A stretch of 64,000 bases of DNA, taken from Rhodobacteraceae bacterium NBU2976. Lineage in GTDB: Bacteria > Pseudomonadota > Alphaproteobacteria > Rhodobacterales > Rhodobacteraceae. Shown here one piece after another: positions 1-9,684 of the stretch (positions within the stretch are counted from its first letter, which is position 1; every line of letters begins with the position of its first letter). Both the position numbers and the translations under genes were made by a program. Under the pieces are notes generated by a model, which saw nothing but the letters and a program-made list of their open reading frames with translations, did no database searches and was not told the DNA's origin. Where the stretch lies: positions 2,286,001 through 2,350,000 of the forward strand of contig JALPRQ010000001.1 of NCBI GenBank assembly GCA_023630215.1, read 5' to 3'.

Positions 1-1007
1 GTTTTCGCATCAATTTCCCATGTCAGCTCATCACCGGCTTCGACCCAGATTTCACCCGTCTTCTCGTCAATGATATCCTTGGAGACAAAGCGACCGATCA
101 GGCGTTCAAACGGGACCAGAATCTCGGTGACCTTGCCTTCGTCGATCAGCGTTTTCACCGTGCGCGGCGTGACTTTCTTGCCAGCCTCTGCAATCACTTC
201 ACCGGTTTTCGCGTCAACAATGTCATAGACCGGTTTCGTGCCCCGGATGCGCTCAGGGAAGAACTTGGTGACCCAGCCCTTTTTCTTCTTGTCCTGTTTG
301 AACTCGACCGTGTCATAATAGGCATCCATGATCGCTTCCTGATCCATGCCCAGCGCATAGAGAAGCGTCGTCACCGGCAGTTTGCGGCGACGGTCGATAC
401 GCGCAAAAACGATGTCTTTCGCGTCAAATTCAAAATCCAGCCACGATCCACGATAGGGAATGATCCGGCTGGTAAACAGCAATTTGCCCGAGGAATGGGT
501 CTTGCCCTTGTCATGGTCAAAGAACACGCCCGGTGAGCGGTGCATCTGGCTGACGATCACACGCTCGGTGCCGTTCACAATGAACGTGCCCGTGTCTGTC
601 ATCAGGGGGATATCCCCCATGAACACATCCTGTTCCTTGATATCTTTGACCGAGCGTGCGCCCGTGTCCTCGTCGACATCGAACACGATAAGACGAAGGG
701 TAACCTTCAGCGGTGCGCCAAACGTCATGTCGCGCTGCATACATTCTTCGACATCGTATTTCGGGGCTTCGAATTCATATTTCACGAATTCAAGAACGGC
801 GGTTTCATTGAAATCCTTGATCGGGAAAACCGACTGGAATACCGCGTTAAGGCCTTCGTCGTTCTGCGGCTCCGGCTGGTCGCCGGAATTCAGGAACCGC
901 TCGTAAGAACTTTTCTGAACTTCAATCAGGTTCGGCATTTCCGCCACTTCGCGGATTTTGCCATAAAATTTGCGGATACGTTTCTGACCGGAATGTGTCT
1001 GAGCCAT
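1..1007 (-). CDS. rpoB: RNA polymerase beta subunit, N-terminal part (cut by window edge)
   Basis: Beta subunit of DNA-directed RNA polymerase. Only the first 335 codons lie in the window; the gene runs off the left edge. The protein begins [20 protein letters not shown] and continues with the conserved beta protrusion and lobe region, including the stretch [19 protein letters not shown]. The rifampicin region and the catalytic parts are outside the window. The ATG at 1007 is preceded by AAAGAGAG. It is the last member here of the leftward rplJ-rplL-rpoB cluster, separated from rplL by 233 bp that contain a hairpin. Confidence 0.97.
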   Translation of the reverse strand, partial: MAQTHSGQKRIRKFYGKIREVAEMPNLIEVQKSSYERFLNSGDQPEPQNDEGLNAVFQSVFPIKDFNETAVLEFVKYEFEAPKYDVEECMQRDMTFGAPLKVTLRLIVFDVDEDTGARSVKDIKEQDVFMGDIPLMTDTGTFIVNGTERVIVSQMHRSPGVFFDHDKGKTHSSGKLLFTSRIIPYRGSWLDFEFDAKDIVFARIDRRRKLPVTTLLYALGMDQEAIMDAYYDTVEFKQDKKKKGWVTKFFPERIRGTKPVYDIVDAKTGEVIAEAGKKVTPRTVKTLIDEGKVTEILVPFERLIGRFVSKDIIDEKTGEIWVEAGDELTWEIDAK

Positions 1008-1180
1008 GCTCTCTTTCACCTTGTTTTCAACGCGTTGACAGGCGGCTGGGAAACGCCTGTGCAATGCCTTGCGGTTCAAAATCCACCCATGCTTGCAGAA
1101 ATCCCACTTCCTGCTTTCCGGTGGTGTTTGCACCTTTCAGGAGGTCCCTATGTAAGGGGCATCCAGAGAGACACAAGAAG

Positions 1181-1205
1181 CTGGACCCGCATTTAGCGGA
1201 TCCAG
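1181..1205 (-). promoter_or_regulatory. rplL-rpoB intergenic hairpin, likely attenuator
   Basis: Outer arms CTGGA and TCCAG, inner arms of four pairs and an ATTTA loop form a hairpin 36 nt after the rplL stop. On the minus strand it is followed by CTTCTTG and not by a clean U run, so it looks like a partial terminator. In E. coli a partial terminator at the same place lowers rpoBC relative to rplJL; the same role here is inference. A second small hairpin (GCGGG-CGAA-CCCGC) sits near 1220-1233. Confidence 0.5.
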
Positions 1206-1240
1206 CCCAGTGTTAAGGTTGCGGGCGAACCCGCACTGAA

Positions 1241-1624
1241 TTACTTCAGCTCGATCGTTGCGCCAGCTTCTTCAAGCTGCTTTTTCAGCGCTTCGGCTTC
1301 GGCTTTGTTCACGCCTTCTTTGACAGCTTTGCCGCCAGCTTCGACGAGGTCTTTGGCTTCTTTCAGACCCAGGCCAGTGATGGCACGGACTTCTTTGATA
1401 ACGCCAATTTTCTTGTCGCCAGCTGTTACAAGGATAACGTCGAATTCGTCTTTTTCCTCGGCAGCCGCACCAGCGTCGCCACCAGCAGCCGGACCGGCAA
1501 CCATAACAGCGCCACCAGCAGCCGGCTCGATGCCGTACTCGTCTTTCAGGATGTTTTTCAGTTCAGCAGCTTCGAGAAGGGTCAGACCAACAATCTCTTC
1601 AGCAAGTTTTTTCAGATCAGCCAT
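1241..1624 (-). CDS. rplL: 50S ribosomal protein L7/L12
   Basis: 127-residue ribosomal stalk protein that recruits translation GTPases. The N-terminal dimerisation helix ([19 protein letters not shown]) is followed by an Ala/Gly-rich hinge at about 38-58 and the C-terminal domain with the conserved KIGVIKEVR and [10 protein letters not shown] stretches, ending GATIELK. Length is as usual for alphaproteobacteria. It lies 78 bp after rplJ in the same direction, as expected for the L10-L12 operon. Confidence 0.98.
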   Translation of the reverse strand: MADLKKLAEEIVGLTLLEAAELKNILKDEYGIEPAAGGAVMVAGPAAGGDAGAAAEEKDEFDVILVTAGDKKIGVIKEVRAITGLGLKEAKDLVEAGGKAVKEGVNKAEAEALKKQLEEAGATIELK

Positions 1625-1702
1625 TTTTCACTTTTCCGTTTCAGTTTCGATGTGTTCCGGTGAGCGTTTCGCCCCTATCCGGCATCACAATTACAAATTG
1701 AC

Positions 1703-2218
1703 TTATGCAGCCGCCTTCTCTTCCAATGTCGCGAGAATACCCGCGATATTGGCAGCAGGCGCCCCAATCGCACCAGCGATGTTGGAAGCAGGCGCACCAA
1801 GCGCCGCAACGATGGAGGCAATAAGCTCCTCGCGCGACGGCATGGATGCGACGTTTTTCACACCAGCCGGGTTAAGCACTTCGTCACCCATAGCCCCGCC
1901 AAGGATCACGAGCTTCTCGTTGTCCTTGGAATAATCCTGCACAGCTTTCGCGGCAGCAACCGGGTCTTCGGAATATGCGAAGACTGTCATACCTGTGAGC
2001 AAGTCACCCATCGCTGCGGATGCCTTACCCTCAAGGGCGATTTTGGCGAGCCTGTTTTTGGCGACGCGAACACCACCACCGGCCTTAGCGACACGCTGGC
2101 GGAGGTCCGTCATCTCTGCAACTGTGAGGCCTTCGTAGTGGGCTACCACGACGACACCAGAGTCCGTGAAGATTTGGTCAAGTTCAGCGACCACTGCTTC
2201 TTTTTGGGCTCTATCCAC
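1703..2218 (-). CDS. rplJ: 50S ribosomal protein L10
   Basis: 171-residue L10, the base of the ribosomal stalk, which anchors L7/L12 dimers. It begins [17 protein letters not shown] and has the conserved [18 protein letters not shown] region and the Ala-rich C-terminal L12-binding helix. The start is a GTG at 2218, with GGAG about nine bases upstream. In bacteria L10(L12)4 represses its own mRNA by binding the leader; the 305-bp leader present here fits that, but the binding site was not identified. Confidence 0.97.
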   Translation of the reverse strand: MDRAQKEAVVAELDQIFTDSGVVVVAHYEGLTVAEMTDLRQRVAKAGGGVRVAKNRLAKIALEGKASAAMGDLLTGMTVFAYSEDPVAAAKAVQDYSKDNEKLVILGGAMGDEVLNPAGVKNVASMPSREELIASIVAALGAPASNIAGAIGAPAANIAGILATLEEKAAA

Positions 2219-2523
2219 AATATTGCTCCAGTTTATGGAAGGGTTTCCCCTTCCGGCTCAGATTTGCCGGGGCAAAGGACCCCGACGTTCGGATCCTGTC
2301 CGGGTTCCCGCCAAATACGCCCGAGAGCCGAAGCTCACGTTCAATCTGATCGTTTCCCTATCTCAGGCAGGAATTATGGTCTGACGACCACCCACCGTCT
2401 CGGACAGCAGAGGCATTGCCCGAATCGCAAAAATGCGATGCGCACAACACGAAGAGGGCGTTTACTGCGTTCAACCACAAATGCCAAGGGGTAAATGAAA
2501 GATTATCCGCCGCGTGGTCACAT
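2219..2523 (-). promoter_or_regulatory. rplJ leader region, non-coding
   Basis: 305 bp without a credible gene between the glycosyltransferase stop and rplJ. On the minus strand it has a hairpin with arms GGAAGGG/CCCTTCC (2237-2254) close to the rplJ ribosome site, and a second one, ATCGCA-AAAA-TGCGAT, near 2434-2451. The rplJL promoter and the L10 autoregulatory leader are expected here from what is known in other bacteria. I could not assign -35/-10 boxes with confidence. Confidence 0.4.
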
Positions 2524-3411
2524 TCACTCCGGGATCACCAGATCGGGCAGCGAAAATTCATGCAACGCCTCCGCCGCCCGCAACCGTTTGAGGACCCGAT
2601 AGCGGGGTTCATGCAAGCGCTTGTAAACATCATGCACGGCGTCGGCATCGCCACTTTCCTGCGCTTGTGCGATGACCGCATGGGCATTCTTTCCATACCC
2701 TGACGCGCCAGTGCGCCAACCGACTTTGCGCTGCCAGGCATCAAATCCTTCGCACATGAAATGTAGCAGGTAAGCCCCGTTGTCCCTGCCCCAGTGTAGG
2801 ATTTGCACATCATCATCTGCGAATGTCGGATAATGCTGACGAATTTGCGATACGTTCAGATCCCTGCGCACAAAGGATTTGCCAAAATCATGCCCTGCCA
2901 ATCCATGCCGTTTGCGAAACAAACTGCCATCGCGACGATAGACATTTCGGTTGGTCTCCCGATCGATCGGGGTTCGAAAGGCAAAAGTCGGCGGGGTCGC
3001 GATATTGGGCAACAGTTCAGCGGTTTCGAAATTCACACATCCGACCTCGGCCGGGACGGCCGCCAAATGCTCCGCGATCGTGCCATCGCGCATCAGCGCA
3101 AATTCATCGCCATCAACAAATAAGGCCCAATCTGTTTCCAGCGCGGCATAAGCGTTCAGATACACGGCATTCTGTCGCATTGTGAACCGATCCTCGGGCG
3201 TCAGCCCCATTTCGCGCCAAACATCTGGCGTGCAGGGGATGAACGAGACATTCTGGGCAGGCGTGATCGCCGTTAATGCCGGATCGTCAGGATCATCAAA
3301 ATATACAATTATTCGTGTAGCGCCCATCTTCTGATACCAGCGGACAAACCGCTCTACCACAGCGATCGGCTCTCTGATGATTGCGATAACGGTGTAATCC
3401 CCACGGCTCAT
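2524..3411 (-). CDS. glycosyltransferase family 2-like protein
   Basis: 295-residue protein of the Glyco_tranf_2_4 type. The N-terminus (DYTVIAIIREPIAVVERF) and the RIIVYFDD stretch resemble the start of a GT-A fold. A DxD-like motif DGDEF at 100-104 would bind the metal and the nucleotide sugar. No signal peptide or membrane helix is seen, so it is probably cytoplasmic. Donor and acceptor are unknown. It sits between the rplA terminator and the rplJ leader, splitting the usual L11-L1-L10-L12 block, and probably has its own promoter in the 64 bp upstream. Confidence 0.75.
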   Translation of the reverse strand: MSRGDYTVIAIIREPIAVVERFVRWYQKMGATRIIVYFDDPDDPALTAITPAQNVSFIPCTPDVWREMGLTPEDRFTMRQNAVYLNAYAALETDWALFVDGDEFALMRDGTIAEHLAAVPAEVGCVNFETAELLPNIATPPTFAFRTPIDRETNRNVYRRDGSLFRKRHGLAGHDFGKSFVRRDLNVSQIRQHYPTFADDDVQILHWGRDNGAYLLHFMCEGFDAWQRKVGWRTGASGYGKNAHAVIAQAQESGDADAVHDVYKRLHEPRYRVLKRLRAAEALHEFSLPDLVIPE

Positions 3412-3472
3412 CAGATCGGTCCTATGCGTTTTCTATCAGTGTCATGCCCGATTATTCCCCGATATGCCAACA

Positions 3473-3507
3473 CTCAAAAAACCGAAGGGCCGAAAACTCG
3501 GCCCTTC
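3473..3507 (-). terminator. intrinsic terminator after rplA
   Basis: Perfect 10-bp stem GAAGGGCCGA/TCGGCCCTTC with a 4-nt loop. On the minus strand it is followed by a run of T residues (the A run near 3476-3481). It lies 26 bp after the rplA stop and separates rplKA from the glycosyltransferase. Confidence 0.85.
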
Positions 3508-3532
3508 AAAACACGATATTTGTGTGATCGGA

Positions 3533-4228
3533 TCAGGCTGTCGCGGACGACACGTCAATCGAAACACCCGGGCCCATCGTCGAGCTGAGCGAGATCTTTT
3601 TCATATAGGTGCCTTTCGCGCCTGTCGGCTTGGCCCTGTTCACCGCATCAACGATGGCCTTCACGTTGGCAACCAGCTGATCTTCGGTGAAGGAAGCCTT
3701 GCCAATACCAGCGTGCAGAATGCCGGCTTTTTCGACACGGAACTGAACTTCACCGCCCTTGGCAGCTTCGACAGCTTCCTTGACATCCGTGGTGACAGTG
3801 CCAACACGCGGGTTTGGCATCAGGTTACGCGGACCCAGCACTTTACCCAGACGGCCAACGATCGGCATCATGTCCGGGGTGGCAATGCAGCGATCAAATT
3901 CGATCGTGCCGCCCTGAACGATTTCCATCAGGTCTTCGGCGCCAACGATATCCGCACCAGCAGCTTTCGCTTCGTCCGCTTTTTCACCGCGTGCAAACAC
4001 AGCAACGCGCATGGTTTTACCGGTGCCCGAAGGCAGGGTTACCGTGCCGCGGACCATTTGATCGGCGTGACGCGGGTCAACACCCAGGTTCAGCGCAATA
4101 TCGATGGTCTCGTCAAACTTGGCCGAGGCATTTGCCTTGACCATTTTCACAGCTTCTTCGACCGTCACGTTGGACTGGCCGTTGAACGCGTCTTTTGCTT
4201 TTGCAAAACGTTTTCCCACTTTAGCCAT
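3533..4228 (-). CDS. rplA: 50S ribosomal protein L1
   Basis: 231-residue L1 protein, which binds 23S rRNA at the L1 stalk and usually also represses the L11 operon mRNA. Recognised by [15 protein letters not shown], the [19 protein letters not shown] region, and [10 protein letters not shown] followed by [17 protein letters not shown]. Full length for the family. It starts 3 bp after the rplK stop, so the two genes are translationally close, and it ends before a strong terminator. Confidence 0.98.
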   Translation of the reverse strand: MAKVGKRFAKAKDAFNGQSNVTVEEAVKMVKANASAKFDETIDIALNLGVDPRHADQMVRGTVTLPSGTGKTMRVAVFARGEKADEAKAAGADIVGAEDLMEIVQGGTIEFDRCIATPDMMPIVGRLGKVLGPRNLMPNPRVGTVTTDVKEAVEAAKGGEVQFRVEKAGILHAGIGKASFTEDQLVANVKAIVDAVNRAKPTGAKGTYMKKISLSSTMGPGVSIDVSSATA

Positions 4229-4231
4229 GAT

Positions 4232-4660
4232 TTATCCTTTCACCTCGATACCCATCGACCGCGCAGAGCCCATGATGATCTGCATCGCGGCTTCGACGTC
4301 GTTGGCGGACAGGTCAACCATTTTGGCTTCGGCGATCTCGCGAACCTGTTTGGCCGTCACGGACGCAACGGTTTCGCGACCGGGCTTGTTCGCGCCCGAA
4401 TTTACCTTGGCAGCTTTCTTCAGGAAGTAAGAGGCCGGCGGCGTCTTGATGTCCATCGTAAAGGATTTATCAACATAATAGGTAATGATCGTCGGGCATG
4501 GTGCACCCGGTTCCATTTCCTGCGTCTTGGCGTTGAACGCCTTGCAGAATTCCATAATGTTGATGCCGCGCTGACCCAGTGCAGGGCCGACGGGCGGGGA
4601 GGGATTGGCTTTGCCTGCAGGGATCTGCAGCTTCATCTTGCCAGCGACCTTTTTGGCCAT
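4232..4660 (-). CDS. rplK: 50S ribosomal protein L11
   Basis: 142-residue L11, part of the GTPase-associated centre. The N-terminal domain contains [20 protein letters not shown]; the C-terminal RNA-binding domain contains [20 protein letters not shown] and ends with [12 protein letters not shown]. Length is typical. It is preceded by a 103-bp gap after nusG and followed at once by rplA. Confidence 0.98.
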   Translation of the reverse strand: MAKKVAGKMKLQIPAGKANPSPPVGPALGQRGINIMEFCKAFNAKTQEMEPGAPCPTIITYYVDKSFTMDIKTPPASYFLKKAAKVNSGANKPGRETVASVTAKQVREIAEAKMVDLSANDVEAAMQIIMGSARSMGIEVKG

Positions 4661-4763
4661 TGGGCTTCTCCTTTTATCACCGTCCTTGGGGATGCGTCCC
4701 CGCAGACATTTGGTTTAGTGGTCCGGTCCGGGTGCGCACACCCTCGCCTCCCACGACGAGCAC

Positions 4764-5297
4764 TCAGGTCCGTTTATGAACCTGCGTGTATTCCAGTTCG
4801 ACCGGCGTTGCGCGGCCAAAAATCGATACGGACACTTTCAGGCGGGAATTGTCTGCATCCACCTCTTCGACCGTACCTGCAAATCCTTCGAACGGACCAT
4901 CGGTCACGTCCACTTCTTCGCCAACTTCGAAGATTATCGTCGAGCGCGGCTTCTCTGCCCCCTCTTCGACCTGGTTCAACAGCGCGGCGACTTCCTTGTC
5001 ACGCAACGGTGCCGGTTTGCCTTGCGGGCCAAGGAACCCCATGACGCGGTTGGTATCCATGATCATGTGATAGCCCTTGTCGGTCATCTCCATCTTGACC
5101 AGCACGTAGCCGGGCATGAAGCGTTTCTCGACCTGAACCTTTTTGCCTTTGCGAACCTCGATCACCTCTTCGGTCGGCACCAGCACTTCTTCGATATCGT
5201 CTTCCAGACCGTTTTGAACAGCCGCTTCACGGATCGCTTCCGCGACTTTCTTCTCGGAGTTCGAGAGAACGCTCACAGAATACCAGCGTTTTGCCAT
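4764..5297 (-). CDS. nusG: transcription antitermination/elongation factor NusG
   Basis: 177-residue NusG, which binds RNA polymerase through its NGN domain and couples to Rho or ribosomal S10 through its KOW domain. The NGN domain starts AKRWYSVSVLSNSEKKV and contains MPGYVLVKMEM; the KOW motif FEGFAGTVEEVD lies near the C-terminus. I chose the ATG at 5297, because NusG proteins start MAKRWY; an in-frame ATG 15 codons upstream (5342) adds an unconserved extension. It follows secE in the same direction. Confidence 0.96.
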   Translation of the reverse strand: MAKRWYSVSVLSNSEKKVAEAIREAAVQNGLEDDIEEVLVPTEEVIEVRKGKKVQVEKRFMPGYVLVKMEMTDKGYHMIMDTNRVMGFLGPQGKPAPLRDKEVAALLNQVEEGAEKPRSTIIFEVGEEVDVTDGPFEGFAGTVEEVDADNSRLKVSVSIFGRATPVELEYTQVHKRT

Positions 5298-5423
5298 ATC
5301 GTCCGATCCTTCGGTCTGGTGCGCGGTTGCGCGTATTATCAAAACAGAACAGAGCGCGCAGACGAATCGAAGCGCGCTCGGCCATAGGTTCGGGCCGCGC
5401 TATACCGCGCGCCCCCTAATCGA

Positions 5424-5621
5424 TCAAGAGGCGAACAGAAGGATCATTTCCAGCGCAAACTGAATGATCTGATCCGTGAAAAAGAAGAACAGCGCCGCCA
5501 GAGCTGCCATGATAAACACCATGATAGTTGTCAGAACGGTTTCACGGCGAGTCGGCCAAACGACCTTGGACACTTCGGCGCGAACCTGCTGAACGAACTG
5601 GAACGGATTGGCTTTCGCCAT
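5424..5621 (-). CDS. secE: preprotein translocase subunit SecE
   Basis: 65-residue SecE of the short, single-helix type usual in alphaproteobacteria. The conserved amphipathic part FVQQVRAEVSKVVWPTRRET is followed by one membrane helix at about 31-60. It partners SecY and SecG in the inner-membrane translocon. The ATG at 5621 is preceded by AGGAG. It is the first gene of the leftward secE-nusG-rplK-rplA run. Confidence 0.96.
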   Translation of the reverse strand: MAKANPFQFVQQVRAEVSKVVWPTRRETVLTTIMVFIMAALAALFFFFTDQIIQFALEMILLFAS

Positions 5622-5729
5622 CGGGCTTCTCCTGCAAGAGCATTGATCGACGGGTCACATACGGGTTCTGACAGCGGAATTCAAGCCGTAACCCGCGCCC
5701 GGTCCACACGCTGTTCGCGAAAATATCGG

Positions 5730-7541
5730 TTACAACCCCTGCCCGGTCAATGCGAACAGGATATCGCGATACCGTATAACCCGAATAAAAGCCGATTCGC
5801 GGGTGGCACCTTCCAACATGATCTGCAGATAGGGTTGTGCCGCCTCGATATCCTGCTGCCGTGCATAATACATCCCAATCGCCCCGCTCGAACGTTGCGC
5901 CAGGTCAGGATCGGCAATCATCAACATCAATTCTTCTGCAAGGGAAATATCCCCGTCATCAACCGATTTTTGCACCAGTATATTATAAAGCGCGTCCAAC
6001 TGTTTGCGCATTTCGTAACCGACGGTTTCACTTATCAGACCATCGGAAAGCTGCTGGCCGCGAATATTCTCTAACCGCTCGATGATTGGTAAAATTTCGT
6101 AAGTTGTTCCAAACTCCATCAGCGCCATTGCCGCCCTATGATAGTTGCCAAAAATCGTTTCTGGCGTGGAAACAGCATCGATGCGGGAAAACAGGTCCGC
6201 AGGCCCGGTTCTGGCCAGCATGCCGATTACCCAATCCTCATCTGCATCGAGATCACCGGATCCCGTGAAATAGTCAAAGACATATTCTGCGTAACGACTG
6301 GCGACATCAGGATGACCATGTTCACTCAGTGCCCCGACAATGCGCGCCATCGGATAACCCGTTGCGCGCATTTCATAGTCAGATAAATCGCGGTCAAACT
6401 CCCACTTCTCTCGATCCAGCCATTCAATCGCCGCCGTGATATTTTCGGCCTCCAAAGGATATGAAACCGCCTGCAGCCGCGCCTGCGTTCGCTTGGCAGG
6501 GTCATCAATCATCGCCAACATCTTATCAGCCAGTTCAAATTCCCCCCCCACATAAAGTGCCCGGGCCATCAGGCTGGCATATCGGGATTGAATATTCGGG
6601 TCGGGAGACAACGCCATGGCATCGGCAATCCAGAATGCGCTCTCGGCGCTCATCCCGGTTTCGATATCGTTCATCTCGGACACCAGTTGATTGATCTTCA
6701 GTTCCAGCAATCGCAAGCTGTCGGGTGTTTCACCATACTCTGTCATGATCTGGTCGCGTATGTCCGGAAAACCGGCGAAATGCGCTTGGATGATCACTGT
6801 TTCGATCACCTCCTCGTTGGCCGGGATAGCCCCAGATTGCAAAAGGTCCCGCAGAACCTCAAAAATATAATAACCCTGCTCTTCGAACCCATAAAACGCC
6901 AGACGACGGGCGGCGACAGCGGCATCTTCGGGTGATAAGGTCTGTTGGACCGGGTCACTGATCCCCCACAGCAAAACATCATAACTCACATGCATCTGAT
7001 CGAGCCACCCCTGCTGCCTTTGCAACTGCAGAACCTCTGACAAATGGCGAAACAGGTCTGGTGAATTCGGCTCTCTCGGCACAAGATTCAGACCGGTTTG
7101 TAACATCTCGAACGCCTTGTCCGTTTGATCGGACAGCAGCAATTCTTTCGCCATTGAAAGATAACGGCCCAGCCCAAGATAGACATAGTCAGGCAAGGCG
7201 ATCTGATCTTTTGCGGTCAAATAATAGGCGTCAGCAATATCAGTTTGATTTTGCCGATAAAACTGGGTCGCAATTCGGGTCATTTGATAATACCCCAGAA
7301 CAGACTGGTGGCGACGAAACAGATCAAAGGCCAAATCCTCCATCCAAATTTGATAAAGGGCTGGAATCATGACAATCAGAAAGTCCTGCCTATCCTGCGT
7401 CGGCAGGGTCTCAATCTCGGCCACAATGGCTGATACCAGACAATCCGGCTCAATATTGTCGGCGCAAAGGCGGGATTGTGAATTGGCCGCATAGGTCCCC
7501 ATCAACAACAGCAGGAAAGCGAGTGAGAAAAATCGCGACAT
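5730..7541 (-). CDS. secreted or periplasmic helical-repeat protein, unknown function
   Basis: About 603 residues with an N-terminal signal peptide (MSRFFSLAFLLLLMGTYAANS, cleavage probably after NSQ or nearby) and then a nearly all-helical sequence with repeated A/L/Y spacing that suggests TPR- or SEL1-like solenoid units. Two cysteines lie just after the signal (LCADNIEPDC). I chose ATG 7541, with AAGGG about nine bases upstream; an ATG 13 codons earlier lacks a ribosome site. No catalytic motif was recognised. It ends 108 bp upstream of secE and is transcribed in the same direction. It would serve as a periplasmic scaffold if the repeat reading is right. Confidence 0.65.
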   Translation of the reverse strand: MSRFFSLAFLLLLMGTYAANSQSRLCADNIEPDCLVSAIVAEIETLPTQDRQDFLIVMIPALYQIWMEDLAFDLFRRHQSVLGYYQMTRIATQFYRQNQTDIADAYYLTAKDQIALPDYVYLGLGRYLSMAKELLLSDQTDKAFEMLQTGLNLVPREPNSPDLFRHLSEVLQLQRQQGWLDQMHVSYDVLLWGISDPVQQTLSPEDAAVAARRLAFYGFEEQGYYIFEVLRDLLQSGAIPANEEVIETVIIQAHFAGFPDIRDQIMTEYGETPDSLRLLELKINQLVSEMNDIETGMSAESAFWIADAMALSPDPNIQSRYASLMARALYVGGEFELADKMLAMIDDPAKRTQARLQAVSYPLEAENITAAIEWLDREKWEFDRDLSDYEMRATGYPMARIVGALSEHGHPDVASRYAEYVFDYFTGSGDLDADEDWVIGMLARTGPADLFSRIDAVSTPETIFGNYHRAAMALMEFGTTYEILPIIERLENIRGQQLSDGLISETVGYEMRKQLDALYNILVQKSVDDGDISLAEELMLMIADPDLAQRSSGAIGMYYARQQDIEAAQPYLQIMLEGATRESAFIRVIRYRDILFALTGQGL

Positions 7542-7771
7542 ATTGCGTAACCCTTGAGGATATATAGATTTTTTGATCATTTGGGTAAGAATTTACCGCC
7601 TAAAAGCCACGATAGTAACGTCACGTCAAACCACTGAAAAGCCCCGATTTTTTAGTTAACCTTGCCCTATAATCGCCACTTTCAATATCTAAAGATATGT
7701 GCATTCATAAGTTTTGTAACACTTTTTTGGAATGTCACCATACACTGAGAAAGTGCCGAAAGGAGAGTAAA

Positions 7772-8647
7772 ATGCGACTGAATAAATTGGTGCCTACCAC
7801 GGTGTTTGCAGTCGCGTCGCTGTTTGCCAGTTCTACAATTGTGTTTGCCCAATCGACCAATCTGTCGGCGACGGCCACGCGAATGATTGATGTGTCTGCT
7901 GGTCAGCGTATGCTGGCGCAGCGTATCGTCAAGGCCACATGCTTGTCAGCGGCGCAAGTCAATTTTGCTTCGAATTTCCAGGAAATTCGCGAAGCCCACG
8001 AAGATTTCAAAATTCGGCACTATGCCATGTTGAATGGAAGTTCGACCGAAAACATTCCCAGAACCACAAGCGACGTGATCTTGGGCAATCTCTCGACGGT
8101 CGGCCGAGTATTCCAAGGTTTCTCCCCGATTGTTGATCGCGTGACCCAGACCGGCAATATCGATCAAATCGAACTCGTAAGCCTGAATGACCAGTCCCTG
8201 TTTCTGGTCGGGTCACTCAACGAAACGATTCAACAGATAAGCACTGTTTATGCAGAGAGCCTGTCCTCGCAAAATCTGGGACTTACCCTGACGCTTGATA
8301 TTGCTGCGCGTCAGACCATGTTGTCCCAACAGCTTGTGAAGGAAATGTGCCTGATGCACCTTTTGGGCAACCAAAGTGGTAATATCCAATCCTCGATGGA
8401 TTTGTTCGATGCATCGCTTAACGCTTTGATCGATGGTTTCCCAGCCGCAGGTGTGATTGCCCCGCCAACACAGGAAATTCGCAACAAGCTGATCGAGGTC
8501 AAAAATATCTGGACCACGCTGAAGCCGATCGCGGAAAAGTCGGCGGCAGGCAATGTTCCGGATCGCGACAGCCTTTACATGTTCTCCTTGGCGATGGAGG
8601 CCGTTTTGCGCACCACCTCCGAGGCAACGGCGCTTTACACCCGATAA
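7772..8647 (+). CDS. periplasmic protein with two PilJ-type (type IV pili MCP N-terminal) units
   Basis: 291 residues from ATG 7772, which has a strong AAGGAGA site; upstream in-frame starts lack one. A signal peptide (MRLNKLVPTTVFAVASLFAS, ending VFAQ) precedes two related units. Each carries the motif typical of the PilJ/NarX-type sensor domain: DVSAGQRMLAQRIVKATCL near the start and DIAARQTMLSQQLVKEMCL near the middle. There is no membrane anchor after the signal and no signalling domain, so it would be a free periplasmic protein, perhaps a ligand-binding partner of a receptor encoded elsewhere. It is divergent from the helical-repeat gene. Confidence 0.75.
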   Translation: MRLNKLVPTTVFAVASLFASSTIVFAQSTNLSATATRMIDVSAGQRMLAQRIVKATCLSAAQVNFASNFQEIREAHEDFKIRHYAMLNGSSTENIPRTTSDVILGNLSTVGRVFQGFSPIVDRVTQTGNIDQIELVSLNDQSLFLVGSLNETIQQISTVYAESLSSQNLGLTLTLDIAARQTMLSQQLVKEMCLMHLLGNQSGNIQSSMDLFDASLNALIDGFPAAGVIAPPTQEIRNKLIEVKNIWTTLKPIAEKSAAGNVPDRDSLYMFSLAMEAVLRTTSEATALYTR

Positions 8648-8676
8648 CGGGTTGCATCCGCTGTGAATTACAGCAA

Positions 8677-8714
8677 GGCTGGCCGGGCGGAATAACCGCA
8701 TAAACAGGCCAGCC
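8677..8714 (+). promoter_or_regulatory. nested hairpin ending at the eamA start codon
   Basis: Perfect inverted repeat GGCTGGCC/GGCCAGCC (8677-8684, 8707-8714) enclosing a second one, GCGG-AATAA-CCGC (8687-8699). The outer right arm abuts the ATG at 8715 and includes the only purine-rich stretch that could serve as ribosome site. It may control translation of the transporter, or it may end the upstream transcript; there is no T run. Confidence 0.45.
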
Positions 8715-9632
8715 ATGAATCCCTTTCGCGGTATTCTTTTAAAACTTTTGTCGGTTACCTCCTTCTCTATCATGGGGGCCTTGATCAAGGCGACTCGTGA
8801 CACGGTTCCCGCTGGCGAGGCGGTCTTCTTCCGGTCCTTCTTCGCCATTCCCGTCATCCTGATCTGGCTGGTCTGGCGGAGCGAACTGAAAACTGGCCTC
8901 AAAACCCAAAATGCCATGGCCCATGTCTGGCGTGGTCTGATTGGAACAGCGGCGATGGGGCTTGGCTTTCTGGGCCTTGGTCTCCTGCCCCTGCCCGAGG
9001 TCACTGCCATTGGTTTCGCCGCGCCGATTCTGACGGTGATTTTCGCCGCGATGTTCCTTGGCGAGCAGGTGAAGGCTGTTCGTCTTTCGGCCGTGGTGCT
9101 TGGCCTGATCGGCGTGATCGTCATCCTCTATCCGCGCCTGTCAACCGTCAGCCAAGGTGTAACCGACGATGCGGCATTCGGGGCGTTTGTTGTGCTTGCT
9201 TCGGCTGTCTGCGGCGCGCTGGCGTCTACATTCGTGCGCCGCATGACAACGACCGAACGCACCTCGGCGATCGTGTTCTACTTCTCCTGCACGTCGGCCA
9301 CCTTGTCGCTGTTCACGATTCCCGGTTGGATACTGCCCACGCCAACTCAAATCACATTCCTTGTGACATCCGGTATTTTTGGCGGTCTTGGCCAGATTCT
9401 GCTAACCGCTTGCTACCGCGAGGCCGACGCCGGGGTGATCGCCCCGTTCGACTATACGTCGATGCTGTTCGCGCTGGCCATCGGATACGTTTTCTTTGCC
9501 GAGGTCCCAACCCTCACGGTTCTAATCGGCGCGACAATCGTTATTTCGGCCGGTGTGCTGATCATCTGGCGTGAACGGAAGCTGGGACTGGAGCGTAGTC
9601 GCCAGCGCAAAGTCATGACACCACAGGGGTGA
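8715..9632 (+). CDS. DMT-superfamily EamA transporter
   Basis: 305-residue inner-membrane protein with about ten predicted helices in two EamA repeats (roughly 5-145 and 160-290). Typical pieces are [20 protein letters not shown], the AFFRS-like [31 protein letters not shown] and [20 protein letters not shown]. The family exports metabolites or amino acids; the substrate cannot be told. The last codons run straight into Rhs-derived sequence, so the C-terminus lies at a recombination junction, although the protein appears full length. Confidence 0.88.
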   Translation: MNPFRGILLKLLSVTSFSIMGALIKATRDTVPAGEAVFFRSFFAIPVILIWLVWRSELKTGLKTQNAMAHVWRGLIGTAAMGLGFLGLGLLPLPEVTAIGFAAPILTVIFAAMFLGEQVKAVRLSAVVLGLIGVIVILYPRLSTVSQGVTDDAAFGAFVVLASAVCGALASTFVRRMTTTERTSAIVFYFSCTSATLSLFTIPGWILPTPTQITFLVTSGIFGGLGQILLTACYREADAGVIAPFDYTSMLFALAIGYVFFAEVPTLTVLIGATIVISAGVLIIWRERKLGLERSRQRKVMTPQG

Positions 9633-9684
9633 GCTCCACACCAACGGCGAGGCCGCTAGGTTAACCTCCAACACCCCGTACGGC

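Noticed and set aside
3464..5044. Open frame of 526 codons opposite rplA, rplK and nusG
   Set aside because: It is the antisense of strongly conserved ribosomal genes and has a His/Arg/Phe-rich composition typical of such shadows.
8213..9124. 303-codon frame opposite the PilJ-like and EamA genes
   Set aside because: Spans two real genes antisense; Arg/Pro-rich, no ribosome site.
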